A stretch of DNA of 23,651 nucleotides from JACQSU01 sp964359785. Its GTDB lineage: Archaea > Nanobdellota > Nanobdellia > Woesearchaeales > JAGWAF01. The position numbers were made by a program, and so were the translations under genes. This document shows positions 1 to 8,239 of this stretch, one piece after another (the first letter of the stretch is position 1; every line of letters begins with the position of its first letter). The stretch is taken from the NCBI GenBank assembly GCA_964359785.1, contig CAYHWL010000008.1, positions 1-23,651 of the forward strand. Reading direction: 5' to 3'. The notes beneath the pieces are model-generated. The model saw only the letters and a program-made list of their open reading frames with translations, had not been told where the DNA came from and searched no databases.

Positions 1-1
1 C

Positions 2-472
2 CCAAGCCTTGAGAAAGAGGGAAGCCACAAGGTCATATTGCGAAATGTGGCCATGTTCACACAAATCGATGCGGATATCCTGCGAGGGGCGAACAACCTC
101 TCATGCAACCACACCTGCGATGCTATCGAATACTATACCGCAAAATCCGGCAGAAGAACAATAGGCATCAAAGCCGACGGAGAAAGAAATCCCGGCGTGA
201 CATACAACGAAGAGCAGTTGATGTGCAGACACATCATCACGGCATACTTCCTCCTGGAGAGAATGGCTCCGAAACTCGGAAAGAAAATCGTGCCATTATT
301 TCCCCACCCAAAATACGCTGAAAGAAGATTCTATGAGAAATGCAGAAAACAAGTCATGATCGAGACTGATGACGGCAAAGGACACCTGCGCCACAAACCG
401 CTAGGACGCTGGCAGATAGAAAAACTGCTATGGGACAGGATAGCTGTAGAGAATATGGAGAGGAAAAAATAG
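2..472 (+). CDS. Unidentified protein, 5' end outside the window; SWIM-like Cys/His pattern
   Basis: The frame is open to the window edge with no stop. The first internal ATG is at 53 and a TTG at 38, but neither has a TATA box 25-28 bp upstream as other first genes here do, so the gene most likely starts before the window. The visible 156 residues are basic and soluble, without membrane segments. A CNHTC cluster is followed about 45 residues later by MCRHIITAYFLL, which resembles the C-x-C...C-x-H pattern of SWIM zinc fingers, where CxH is followed by a hydrophobic helix. That suggests nucleic-acid or protein binding, but the first half (C-x-H-x-C) is not a standard SWIM half, so I treat it as a hint only. 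It ends in a basic MERKK tail and converges on uS7. I do not recognise the family. Confidence 0.7.
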   Translation, partial: PSLEKEGSHKVILRNVAMFTQIDADILRGANNLSCNHTCDAIEYYTAKSGRRTIGIKADGERNPGVTYNEEQLMCRHIITAYFLLERMAPKLGKKIVPLFPHPKYAERRFYEKCRKQVMIETDDGKGHLRHKPLGRWQIEKLLWDRIAVENMERKK

Positions 473-473
473 A

Positions 474-478
474 TTTTT
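474..478 (+). terminator. T-run terminator after the first gene
   Basis: Five T residues begin one base after the TAG stop. Archaeal RNA polymerase terminates at short T-runs without needing a hairpin. It lies in the 58-bp gap between two convergent genes. Confidence 0.4.
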
Positions 479-513
479 CTTACCATGATTGAAAAACTCC
501 TATAGATAAAGAG

Positions 514-519
514 AAAAAA
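514..519 (-). terminator. T6 terminator downstream of uS7
   Basis: Read on the minus strand, six T residues followed by a pyrimidine-rich stretch (CTCTTT) occur 12 nt after the uS7 stop. This is a typical archaeal T-run terminator and marks the likely end of the uS12-uS7 transcript. Confidence 0.5.
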
Positions 520-530
520 TATCTAAAACA

Positions 531-1130
531 TCATCTCGCTGAATCAGACTGACGCTCAACCTCATTCTTCTTTGAGATCGCCATTGAATTAGGCGAGAGA
601 TTGTAAGCATTGATGAGTTCGTCAGCCAAGGACTCGACAAGGCGCTTTTTAGTGTTGAAGCTCTTGCCGTATGAACCTTGGACAAAATAACGCAAGGCGA
701 TATCAATACGACGCTGTGGAGCACACTCCACCGCCTTAGGATACCTGGCTCCCCCATACTCTATAGTGAGAATCTCCTCTCTAGGAGCCGCGTTCTCAAG
801 AGCCTTGACAAAGACCTCGATAGGATTCTTCTTTGTCCTAGACTCGATAAGCTTGAAAGCATCAAAGACTGTAGTATAGACATGGTTTGCCTTACCGCAG
901 ATGTGACCGGATGAGCGCCAGTGCTTCTTCGCCTTGTGCCCAGGAACCATCAATTTGTTCATCAAACGCTCCACGATAAAAATCTTGGACTTGTGGAATC
1001 TTGAACCCGCGTATCTTGCGCCGGTCTTTGGGACGAACCTAGGCTGCAGAGTGATATAGTTGATAAGACCAGGGTCTTCCACCACGATACCATCTGTTCC
1101 CCATTCGTTGAAAGCCAAAATATCTGACAT
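531..1130 (-). CDS. rps7: 30S ribosomal protein uS7
   Basis: A 199-residue archaeal-type uS7, the primary 16S rRNA-binding protein that nucleates assembly of the 30S head. Recognised by the basic central region (VERLMNKLMVPGHKAKKHWR), the ENAAPREE segment, the APQRRIDIALR helix typical of uS7, and a C-terminus ending in the common -DSAR type. Length fits archaeal uS7 (about 190-215). A GTG in the same frame at 1139 would give three more residues, but it lies inside the GGTGA Shine-Dalgarno that sits 5 nt before the ATG at 1130, so 1130 is preferred. It follows uS12 with 5 nt between stop and start and is probably translationally coupled to it. It is the last gene of the operon; the EF-1A and uS10 genes that often follow are absent here. 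Confidence 0.96.
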   Translation of the reverse strand: MSDILAFNEWGTDGIVVEDPGLINYITLQPRFVPKTGARYAGSRFHKSKIFIVERLMNKLMVPGHKAKKHWRSSGHICGKANHVYTTVFDAFKLIESRTKKNPIEVFVKALENAAPREEILTIEYGGARYPKAVECAPQRRIDIALRYFVQGSYGKSFNTKKRLVESLADELINAYNLSPNSMAISKKNEVERQSDSAR

Positions 1131-1135
1131 TTGAT

Positions 1136-1140
1136 TCACC
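1136..1140 (-). promoter_or_regulatory. Shine-Dalgarno GGTGA deciding the uS7 start
   Basis: On the minus strand the sequence reads AGGTGA, then 5 nt, then ATG. The TGA within it is the uS12 stop codon, so the uS12 terminus doubles as ribosome binding site for uS7. Confidence 0.7.
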
Positions 1141-1573
1141 TACGAGCTTTCTCGATCTTGCCCTTCAATAGAGCATCGAGCGACTGATCGTTGACCTTGA
1201 CCAATTTCCATCTGACTCCCGGAATATCCCCCATAGCACGGCCCATCTTACCGCCGATGCACTCGACAACGACCTCATCGTGTTCGTCGACTAGTTTGGA
1301 AGCCCCGTCACCAGGACAGAATGCCGTCACCTGACGGCCATTTTTGATAAGCTGTACACGGATGCACTTTCTCATAGCGGAGTTTGGCTGTTTAGCTTCG
1401 AGCTGGATCTTTTCCATGACGATACCACGACCCATAGAAGCCCCTTCGAGCGGATCGACCTTCTCCCTTAATTTTAAAGCGTGCTTGATGAATCGGCGAT
1501 GCATCCACCTTGACGCCTTACGGCGCTTCTTTAGCGCCTTTGCCGCATTCAATCCTGTCGTCTTGTTACCCAT
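1136..1573 (-). CDS. rps12: 30S ribosomal protein uS12
   Basis: A 145-residue archaeal uS12, part of the decoding centre of the small subunit. Clear signatures are the basic N-terminus (KALKKRRKASRW), LEGASMGRGIVMEKIQLEAK, the highly conserved KQPNSAMRKCIRVQLIKNGR segment containing the decoding-site loop, and FCPGDGASK. The frame is open a further 52 codons upstream, but the canonical start MGNKTTGL at 1573 gives the normal family length and lies 27 bp downstream of a TATA box, so a leaderless mRNA starting at or next to this ATG is expected. The stop TGA is part of the GGTGA that serves uS7. It is separated from the NusA-like gene by 220 bp and so has its own promoter. Confidence 0.97.
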   Translation of the reverse strand: MGNKTTGLNAAKALKKRRKASRWMHRRFIKHALKLREKVDPLEGASMGRGIVMEKIQLEAKQPNSAMRKCIRVQLIKNGRQVTAFCPGDGASKLVDEHDEVVVECIGGKMGRAMGDIPGVRWKLVKVNDQSLDALLKGKIEKARR

Positions 1574-1595
1574 TAAAGCGAGGTAGATACAAACC

Positions 1596-1605
1596 CTTTT
1601 TAAAT
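1596..1605 (-). promoter_or_regulatory. TATA box for uS12-uS7
   Basis: Minus-strand ATTTAAAAAG centred 27 bp before the uS12 ATG, which is the normal archaeal TATA-to-start-site distance. It predicts a leaderless transcript. A nearly identical box precedes eL30. Confidence 0.7.
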
Positions 1606-1767
1606 GTTGCTCTTCGAGACCTCGACGGAGAGAAAACGCATGGAAGATGGCTCGACGAGAGCAGTGGATGGAATTTGCGCAATGCAAGATATAGCCAGTT
1701 GAGTCGAGAGACTTTGAGTGTTGTGCCATCTGAAAAGTTCCACAATCTACTCAACTTACTATAGATG

Positions 1768-1772
1768 AAAAA
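1768..1772 (-). terminator. T5 terminator after the NusA-like gene
   Basis: Minus-strand TTTTT about 20 nt after the stop of the NusA-like gene. The rest of 1606-1767 shows no gene, tRNA or clear box C/D RNA. Confidence 0.35.
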
Positions 1773-1793
1773 TCAAGACGCCAAAGAGGTATC

Positions 1794-2240
1794 CTAACCG
1801 CCCAACACTTTGATGTGCTCACACTGGAAATGCCTTCTTACGACGTCCTCGAAAAAATGCAGATTCCCTGCATTGCGGCCGATTATCATGCCACGGCTCT
1901 GAAGATCAAGAGGAGATATAGTGATGATATTGTCCTGCACTTCGATATGAGACACCTTGGCAGGGTAGATCAGGTTCTGGACAAACTCGGTCACCTCAGG
2001 CGCCCACTGCACCATCTTGACACGCTTCTTGAGAAGATCCTCAAGACGATGCACATTTACCCCCTTTGGACCAATAGCCTTGCCCATGTCTCCTGGCTCC
2101 ACGATAAAAAGAACCAAGTCGAACTCGGATTTTGCGTCTATAAGATGCGCCTGAAGACAATCCTTCACGCGCGCGTGAGTCATGCTCTCAAAGACAGACA
2201 TGAATTTGAGAAGATTCTGGTCGTAGACTATCTTTGACAT
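1794..2240 (-). CDS. nusA: Archaeal NusA-like transcription factor, two KH domains
   Basis: A 148-residue protein matching the short archaeal NusA homologue, which has the two KH domains of bacterial NusA but lacks its N-terminal polymerase-binding and S1 domains. The first KH motif is seen at about residues 50-70 (GDMGKAIGPKG, GPKG being the GxxG loop). The second is at about 117-135 (RGMIIGRNAGNLHFF). This RNA-binding protein is normally encoded beside the RNA polymerase genes and uS12, exactly as here; its likely role is in elongation or termination. Its ATG overlaps the eL30 stop by one base (TAATG), so the two are translationally coupled. Confidence 0.92.
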   Translation of the reverse strand: MSKIVYDQNLLKFMSVFESMTHARVKDCLQAHLIDAKSEFDLVLFIVEPGDMGKAIGPKGVNVHRLEDLLKKRVKMVQWAPEVTEFVQNLIYPAKVSHIEVQDNIITISPLDLQSRGMIIGRNAGNLHFFEDVVRRHFQCEHIKVLGG

Positions 2241-2518
2241 TATTCGAGAACACCAATCGCAGCGACGGGGAATGGCCTTTTGCAGATTGTGCCAAGCTCA
2301 TCGACAGCGTAAGCGAGTTCGATCACCTCAATTGGAGATACAAGATTGTAGTGCGCAAGGTCTTCTTTTAGCTCTCTTGGAGCGTTAGACGCAAGGAAAA
2401 TCTTCTTGACCTTACCGACACGCAACAGTTTCACAGTCCTGTCCGTACCTAGGATAGCCTTCTTCTGTTCCTGGAGCTTCTTTATCTCCCAGGCATAATC
2501 AACCACTTGCTTTGCCAT
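2240..2518 (-). CDS. rpl30e: 50S ribosomal protein eL30
   Basis: A 92-residue eL30, of the L7Ae/L30e RNA-binding fold. Supported by the order (rpoA'' > eL30 > nusA-like), the length, and the segment KLLRVGKVKKIFLASNAP followed by the acidic helix and the domain ending typical of the family (AVDELGTICKRPFPVAAIGV). The ATG at 2518 sits 27 bp downstream of TTTAAAAAG, so the gene likely has its own start of transcription in addition to read-through from rpoA''. Stop and next start overlap as TAATG. Confidence 0.93.
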   Translation of the reverse strand: MAKQVVDYAWEIKKLQEQKKAILGTDRTVKLLRVGKVKKIFLASNAPRELKEDLAHYNLVSPIEVIELAYAVDELGTICKRPFPVAAIGVLE

Positions 2519-2540
2519 AATTTCACGTGAACCCTACGTC

Positions 2541-2550
2541 CTTTTTAAAC
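2541..2550 (-). promoter_or_regulatory. Internal TATA box before eL30
   Basis: Minus-strand GTTTAAAAAG, centred 27 bp upstream of the eL30 ATG, in the 38-bp gap after rpoA''. It is the only sizeable gap inside the polymerase operon, and its motif matches the uS12 promoter. Confidence 0.6.
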
Positions 2551-2556
2551 GTATCG

Positions 2557-3720
2557 TCACTTATCCTCCTTCTTGGATCTCTTCTTATCGACCTTCTCGC
2601 CAACTTTCATGACCAGGGAAGGCAATCCTGTCCCTGTAGGGATAGGCTGATTAAGCATGACATTCTCAACGACAGAATGAAGCGGATCCACATCCCCATG
2701 CAATGAAGCCTCAACAATGTGCTTGATCGGCGTCTCGAAAGACGCCCTTGCCAGCACTGAAGACTTCTCGGAGACGACTCCGTACCTTGTGATACCCTTG
2801 ACATGACCATTCACGGTCATAGTATCGGCTACGAGCATGACATGACGTACATCGACATTAAGACCTTGGCTCTCAATCACCTTGAAGACCTCATTGATGA
2901 TGGCCTGCCTTGCGGCCTCGATGCCAAGCACTTGCGAGATCTCATGGATATCATTTGTGATAGTCCTTGTGGTATCGACAAAATCCAGCTCATACGCTTT
3001 TTCGAGATTGGATCCTGCGGTGATTATCATGTACTCATCCTTCCTTTTGACAGGCAAGACCTGACGGATGCCCTTGATGCCTTTGAGATAAACCTCGCGG
3101 ACCCTCTCTTTAAGCTTGTAGATCTCATGCACATTGCGGCCTTCCTTCTCTTTAATCTTACAGGAGACGACATCACCCTCTGTCTTTATAGTGAGACCCT
3201 TGATGCGCTTGCCTATCTCGGCCGCCACCTTGGTGGAATTAAGACCGATCTCCTGCAATTTCGAATGCGAAAGTTCGACGTCAATCCTGGATTCGAGGAT
3301 ATTTATCGAGAAAGCCTCGACCACATCGCCGACATTCGTCTCCTTGATCGACATCGCCAATTTCTTGATATCCGGATTCGTGTTATGGGGCGCCTTTAGG
3401 TAGATCTCCATCATGGGTGTAGCGATCTCTTTTCTGCCATCGAGAATCTCGATGATACGAGGAAGACCCATCGTGACGTTCATCTCCGCCACTCCGGCGA
3501 AGTGGAAAGTATCAAGAGTCATCTGAGTGCCCTGCTCACCTATCGATTCCGCGGCGATAAGGCCGATACTCTCACCCGCCTCAATCTGCGCAAAATCAAA
3601 CTCTTCCATGACCGCATTCGCGGCCTTCTTGAGCTTGCTCTCCGAGGCAAACTCCTCAATCTGATCCAAGATCATAGGGGGAAGCTTATCCTTGAAATCC
3701 TTGAGTTCGCTCTTTACCAT
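2557..3720 (-). CDS. rpoA2: DNA-directed RNA polymerase subunit A''
   Basis: A 387-residue C-terminal part of the largest RNA polymerase subunit; archaea split it into A' and A''. The trigger-loop region is plain at residues 51-88: ESIGLIAAESIGEQGTQM followed by TLDTFHFAGVAEMN with the conserved trigger-loop His73. Then come LPRIIEILDGRKEIATP and, near the end, the cleft/jaw sequence ending in GTGLPSLVMKVGEK. Typical A'' length is about 380-400, so it is complete. It starts 2 nt after the rpoA' stop (TAA-AA-ATG), implying coupled translation in stoichiometric amounts. A short Lys/Glu-rich tail (KKRSKKEDK) ends the protein. Confidence 0.97.
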   Translation of the reverse strand: MVKSELKDFKDKLPPMILDQIEEFASESKLKKAANAVMEEFDFAQIEAGESIGLIAAESIGEQGTQMTLDTFHFAGVAEMNVTMGLPRIIEILDGRKEIATPMMEIYLKAPHNTNPDIKKLAMSIKETNVGDVVEAFSINILESRIDVELSHSKLQEIGLNSTKVAAEIGKRIKGLTIKTEGDVVSCKIKEKEGRNVHEIYKLKERVREVYLKGIKGIRQVLPVKRKDEYMIITAGSNLEKAYELDFVDTTRTITNDIHEISQVLGIEAARQAIINEVFKVIESQGLNVDVRHVMLVADTMTVNGHVKGITRYGVVSEKSSVLARASFETPIKHIVEASLHGDVDPLHSVVENVMLNQPIPTGTGLPSLVMKVGEKVDKKRSKKEDK

Positions 3721-3722
3721 TT

Positions 3723-6434
3723 TTATAGACCCTCCACGATCTTTTTCACATTGATCTTGCCGTTCTCAGATTTTGCGACATCGACACCATCCTCTCCATA
3801 ACGGAACTGGATGATCTTCCCACCAGCCTCACGGACCGTCCCGTCATATTCGACGCGGAGATCCTGCAACGCATTGGCGAGCCTTCGATATAAGTAACCT
3901 GATTTTGGAGTACGCAAAGCGGTATCCATAAGAGCGTCACGGCCTGTGATGTTGCCCATGAAAAACTCTTTTGGGTTAAGTCCATGCTTGAAACCTGCCT
4001 TGATGAAACCTCTAGCCTCAGGAGACAGATCCCCCTTCTTGAAACAGGAGAGGGTCCTTCCGGCATAACCCTTGTCGATACGCTTACCCCTCATAGCCTG
4101 CTGACCGACAACAGCCGCCATCTGAGCGAGATTAAGCATGTTACCACGCGCTCCTGAACTGCTCATGATGATTGTAGGAACATCACGCTTGGTGTTCTGC
4201 GCGACCATCTCTCCAGCCTTGTTACGGGCACGATTGAGCAACTCAAGGATCTTCAATTCGACAGTCTCATCAGCGCTTCTTCCCGGGAAGACCTCAAGCT
4301 CATTGGCTTCGTACTCACGGATGACCTCTTGGACCTCCTTTTGCGCGCTTGCGAGAGTATCGCTGATTGCCTTGGACACATCTTCTGGAAGATCGCTATC
4401 CGCGATCCCAGTCGAGAATCCATAGTAAGTGCAATACGCCGCGCCAAGCCTTGAGAAGAGCTGTAAGAGATGGATAGTCCTATCCGCGCCATACTGCTTG
4501 TGCAGGACCCGCAACAAAAGACCCTTTCCTCCACCAAGTGAGTTATCATCCATGACGCCTTTCTCCAAGACACCATTCTTGATCAAGACTTCCTTCCCTT
4601 GCTTTGATTTCCCTTGGAAGTTCAGATCATCTGGAAGCAGGACAGAGAAAACCTCCTTTCCACTCACCAACTTCTTGTCAGAGAGCTTTCCAAATTCCGT
4701 GACGCCAGCATCAAGCAGGATATCGACAGCCTCATCATGAGGCAGGACACGCTCATCTTGCGTGAGAAGAAAGCTCCCAGTGATCGAGTCATGGATGCAA
4801 CCAACAACGGCAAGACCAAAACCAGGCGAGATTATCTGGGTCTGGACTTCCATCAAGACTTCAGCCTCCGCACGGGCCTCTTCAGTCTGCGGGATAGGAA
4901 GGTTCATCTCGTCACCGTCGAAGTCCGCGTTATATGGACGGGCCACAGCAGGGTTTAGCCTCAAAGTCCTATAAGGCAAAACCCTCACACGATGGCACAT
5001 CATGCTCATACGATGCAGTGAAGGCTGACGGTTGAAGATAGCGATATCGCCATCAAGGAGATGTCTCTCCACGACGTAACCTGGCTGGATCTCCTCTAAC
5101 GACGCTTCCTTGGTCTCCTCGGTGATCTTCTTCTTCTTCCCGTCAGGACGGACGATATAGTTGCAGCCAGGATATTTAGCAGGTCCATTCTCGACGAATT
5201 TCTTGAGGTACTCAAGATTCCATTCAGTCACCATCTCTGGGACGGTAAGTTTTGTGGCGACCACTTTTGGGACGCCCACTTCGTTGATAGCGATCATGGG
5301 ATCAGGCGAGATCACAGTACGCGCGCAGAAGTTAACACGCTTACCCGCCAAATTATGACGGATACGCCCTTCCTTGCTCTTGATACGCTCGGAGAGCGTC
5401 TTTAGAGGCTGACCAGAACGGTGCCTCGCAGGAGGCAACTGGGCGACTTCATTATCGATGAAAGTGGTGACGTGATACTGCAAAAGATCCCAAAGATCCT
5501 CAATGATTATCTCTGGCGCTCCGGCGTTGATATTCTCGAAGAGACGCTGATTGATACGAACGATATCGCCTAGCTTGTGAGTGAGATCGTCTTCACTGCG
5601 CTCACCAGACTCCAAAGTTATTGACGGACGCATCGTCACAGGAGGGATGGGCAAGACAGTGAGGATCATCCATTCTGGACGAACTGATTTTGGATTCATA
5701 CCAAAAATCTCAATATCCTCGTCAGATATCTTCTCAAGCCTTGTGCGGACCTCGATAGGAGAGATACGTTTGGCGTTCTCCATAAATGAAGTGGGCTTCT
5801 CAAGGGCGATAGCCAATTGCTTGGCCTTACAATGAGGACACTTTGTGCTTGCTTTAGCAGGGAACTTGATCTTGCCGGCCGCTTCACGACGGGCTTCAAC
5901 CCCACGCTCAGCTTCGATGCGCTCAAGCTCTTTTTTAAGCTTCATCAAACGAGGTTTTGGCAAAAGCAGATTTCCGCACTCAAGGCAAGTACCACGAAGC
6001 AATTTGAGCAGATGCGGAATGAACTTGATATGGACAATCGGACGAGCAAGCTCGATATAGCCGAAATGTCCGACACATTCTTTTAGCTTCGAGCCGCAGG
6101 TCTTGCATTTCAACCCTGGGTCGATGACACCAAGACGGATATCCATAAGCCCACCGTCGACAGGATAACCCTCCTTGTCGTAGAGCTCGGGAGTGACTAT
6201 CTTTGCCGAGGCCATCTTCTTGATCATCTTAGGAGATAAGACACCAAAACTGATCGATCTCACTTTCTTGTGGATGTAGCGCTGCATAGCATCCCTGCTG
6301 TCGACTTTCTTCTTGTAAGTCACTGTCTGCTCGGCAGGCATCTCGTCTTTTTCCGGCGCTTCCACCTGGGGAATAGCGACTTGGACCTTCTCAACCTTCT
6401 CCAACTTGGGAGCCTCGACTTCTTTTTTTGCCAT
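3723..6434 (-). CDS. rpoA1: DNA-directed RNA polymerase subunit A' with N-terminal extension
   Basis: A 903-residue A' subunit forming most of the active site. Seen motifs: first zinc site C110-x2-C113-x6-C120-x2-H123; second zinc site C150/C153/C199/C202; LAGKRVNFCARTVISPDP; and the catalytic Mg-binding NADFDGD at 502-508, followed by the bridge-helix region further on. The chosen ATG follows the rpoB' stop after one base (TAA-A-ATG). The frame continues 19 codons further upstream into rpoB', but that is not a plausible start. Unusual: the conserved start of A' (xKKVRSISFGVLSP) is only reached near residue 55. The first ~50 residues are a low-complexity Lys/Glu/Pro/Val-rich extension. The Met at residue 50 (near 6287) is an alternative start without that extension. 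Confidence 0.97.
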   Translation of the reverse strand: MAKKEVEAPKLEKVEKVQVAIPQVEAPEKDEMPAEQTVTYKKKVDSRDAMQRYIHKKVRSISFGVLSPKMIKKMASAKIVTPELYDKEGYPVDGGLMDIRLGVIDPGLKCKTCGSKLKECVGHFGYIELARPIVHIKFIPHLLKLLRGTCLECGNLLLPKPRLMKLKKELERIEAERGVEARREAAGKIKFPAKASTKCPHCKAKQLAIALEKPTSFMENAKRISPIEVRTRLEKISDEDIEIFGMNPKSVRPEWMILTVLPIPPVTMRPSITLESGERSEDDLTHKLGDIVRINQRLFENINAGAPEIIIEDLWDLLQYHVTTFIDNEVAQLPPARHRSGQPLKTLSERIKSKEGRIRHNLAGKRVNFCARTVISPDPMIAINEVGVPKVVATKLTVPEMVTEWNLEYLKKFVENGPAKYPGCNYIVRPDGKKKKITEETKEASLEEIQPGYVVERHLLDGDIAIFNRQPSLHRMSMMCHRVRVLPYRTLRLNPAVARPYNADFDGDEMNLPIPQTEEARAEAEVLMEVQTQIISPGFGLAVVGCIHDSITGSFLLTQDERVLPHDEAVDILLDAGVTEFGKLSDKKLVSGKEVFSVLLPDDLNFQGKSKQGKEVLIKNGVLEKGVMDDNSLGGGKGLLLRVLHKQYGADRTIHLLQLFSRLGAAYCTYYGFSTGIADSDLPEDVSKAISDTLASAQKEVQEVIREYEANELEVFPGRSADETVELKILELLNRARNKAGEMVAQNTKRDVPTIIMSSSGARGNMLNLAQMAAVVGQQAMRGKRIDKGYAGRTLSCFKKGDLSPEARGFIKAGFKHGLNPKEFFMGNITGRDALMDTALRTPKSGYLYRRLANALQDLRVEYDGTVREAGGKIIQFRYGEDGVDVAKSENGKINVKKIVEGL

Positions 6435-6435
6435 T

Positions 6436-8238
6436 TTAGTATTTGTTCTCCAGCAGCAGCTTGGGATAGATACCCATGGATTTGAATTCATCGAGCATCA
6501 GCTTGAAAGCGTAGGATATCTCGATATCGCTGATCTTGATGTTCTCGCCACAAAGAGGACAATGCCTTTTGTCTTTGAAAGCATCATGGATCACGACCAC
6601 TCCGCAAAGTTCGCAGATAGGCACAATAGTCTTGTCCGAGTCGAAACGCTCTTTTAGGAGCAATGAAGCTCCGTGAGCGACGAAAGTATCCTTTTCCATC
6701 TCTCCAAGACGCAGTCCACCCTCTTTGGCGCGACCTTCAGTCGGCTGACGGGTGAGCAACTGCACTGGACCAAGGGCACGGCTGTGCAACTTGTTGGCAA
6801 CAAGGTGCCTTAGTTTGAGATAGTACATAGGACCGATGAATATCTTCGCCTTGAGCTGTTTTCCGGTCATACCATTATAGAGCGTCTCTATGCCAGACTC
6901 ACGGAAACCAAAATCATGAAGCTGTCTGCGCAGATCCTCCTCAGGTTCGCTAGCGAAAGTGGTTCCGTCGACAAAACGACCTTGAAGAGCGCCTACCTTT
7001 GCCCCCACCATCTCAAGAAGATGGGAGATCGTCATACGCGAAGGAATACCGTGAGGCGAGAAGATCAAGTCCGGAGTCACACCAGACGCGCTAAAGGGCA
7101 TATCTGATTGAGGGACGATGAGTCCGACAACTCCTTTCTGACCGTGCCTTGATGTGAACTTATCACCCACTTCCGGGATCATCTGATCACGGACGCGGAC
7201 CTGGACAAGCTTGTTCCCTTCCTCGTTCTCGGTGATAAGGACAAAGTCTATCACTCCCTGCTCGCCGTGGTGGAGAGCCATAGATGACTCTCTCCTGACA
7301 TTTGAGGCCAAGGAATACTCATCCATCCCTGAAAGGAATCTTGGAGGCGAAGTCTTGCCTATCACTACATCATTCTCTTTGACTCCTGCTTCTGGATACA
7401 CGATCCCATCCTCTTCTAAAAGACGGTAATCACGCTCGGATTTGTAACCCTTGACATCCTTATCAGGGATGCTTATCTCATCCATAAGACCACCGGAGTA
7501 ACGAAGCTCCTCCGCGATCATCGGACGGAAATATGTAGAACGGCCAAATCCACGCTGAAGCGAACCTTCATTGAGGACGACCGCATCCTCCATATTATAA
7601 CCCTCATGGGTCATAATAGCGATAACGATGTTCTGACCGCAAGGATGCTGAGAATATCCGTAAAGATCATGCGCGATCGTCTGGACAAGAGGCACTTGAG
7701 GGTAATGCAAGTGATTGACATCCATGTCCATACGAAGCGGGAAGTTGCTTGCGTAAAGCCCGATCGCCTGTTTTTGGTTCTTGGCACCAATCGATAGACG
7801 AGGAGCCTGAGTGAAGTTACCATACGGAACAAGCGCTGTGACAGGACCTAGCATCGCAAGAGGGGTTATCTCCAAGTGAGTATGCTCGCTTGTGAGCTCC
7901 TTCTCGCTAAATGCCACAAAAGCGCCTTCCTCTTCAGCCGCATCCAAAAACTCGATGATGCCGTGATCGACTAGATCATTCCATGAAAGCTCGCCTTTCT
8001 GCAATTGCCTGATATGATTGTCAGTGAGCAGCGCCTGGCCGTCTCTCACGACGATAAGAGGCCTTCTGCATCGACCACGTCCGGACTCGATATTGACAAT
8101 GTCCTGCTCTTTGGTGTAACGCACATTGACATTATGAGGGATCGCGCCACGCCTTCTCTCGATCACGAGATTATTTGAGAATTCGGCGCCGTTGTCCACC
8201 TCACCTACGAATTTGCCATTTAGGAATATGTCTGCCAT
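6436..8238 (-). CDS. rpoB1: DNA-directed RNA polymerase subunit B'
   Basis: A 600-residue C-terminal half of the second-largest subunit, encoded as a separate gene. Seen: HPCGQNIVIAIMTHEGYNMEDAVVLNEGS..RG near the active centre, GDKFTSRHGQKGV (conserved basic residues near the catalytic site), TRQPTEGRAKEGGLRLGEME, and a C-terminal clamp zinc site C542/C545/C560/C563. Start MADIFLNGK at 8238 lies one base after the rpoB'' stop (TAA-G-ATG); the in-frame upstream extension of 17 codons falls within rpoB''. Split B subunits are well known from several euryarchaeal lineages. Both halves here are complete and adjacent, so this is a genuine split and not a frameshift. Confidence 0.97.
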   Translation of the reverse strand: MADIFLNGKFVGEVDNGAEFSNNLVIERRRGAIPHNVNVRYTKEQDIVNIESGRGRCRRPLIVVRDGQALLTDNHIRQLQKGELSWNDLVDHGIIEFLDAAEEEGAFVAFSEKELTSEHTHLEITPLAMLGPVTALVPYGNFTQAPRLSIGAKNQKQAIGLYASNFPLRMDMDVNHLHYPQVPLVQTIAHDLYGYSQHPCGQNIVIAIMTHEGYNMEDAVVLNEGSLQRGFGRSTYFRPMIAEELRYSGGLMDEISIPDKDVKGYKSERDYRLLEEDGIVYPEAGVKENDVVIGKTSPPRFLSGMDEYSLASNVRRESSMALHHGEQGVIDFVLITENEEGNKLVQVRVRDQMIPEVGDKFTSRHGQKGVVGLIVPQSDMPFSASGVTPDLIFSPHGIPSRMTISHLLEMVGAKVGALQGRFVDGTTFASEPEEDLRRQLHDFGFRESGIETLYNGMTGKQLKAKIFIGPMYYLKLRHLVANKLHSRALGPVQLLTRQPTEGRAKEGGLRLGEMEKDTFVAHGASLLLKERFDSDKTIVPICELCGVVVIHDAFKDKRHCPLCGENIKISDIEISYAFKLMLDEFKSMGIYPKLLLENKY

Positions 8239-8239
8239 C

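Noticed and set aside
1574..1729. Upstream extension of uS12 by 52 codons
   Set aside because: It would place the TATA box inside the gene and make uS12 much longer than the family.
1606..1767. Possible small RNA gene between the NusA-like gene and uS12
   Set aside because: Repeated CTCGA-like words and loose box C/D-like words (GATGG, CTGA) are present, but no pair with proper spacing or stems was found.
2803..3399. 198-codon + strand frame inside rpoA''
   Set aside because: Antisense shadow of a conserved gene; no recognisable protein text.
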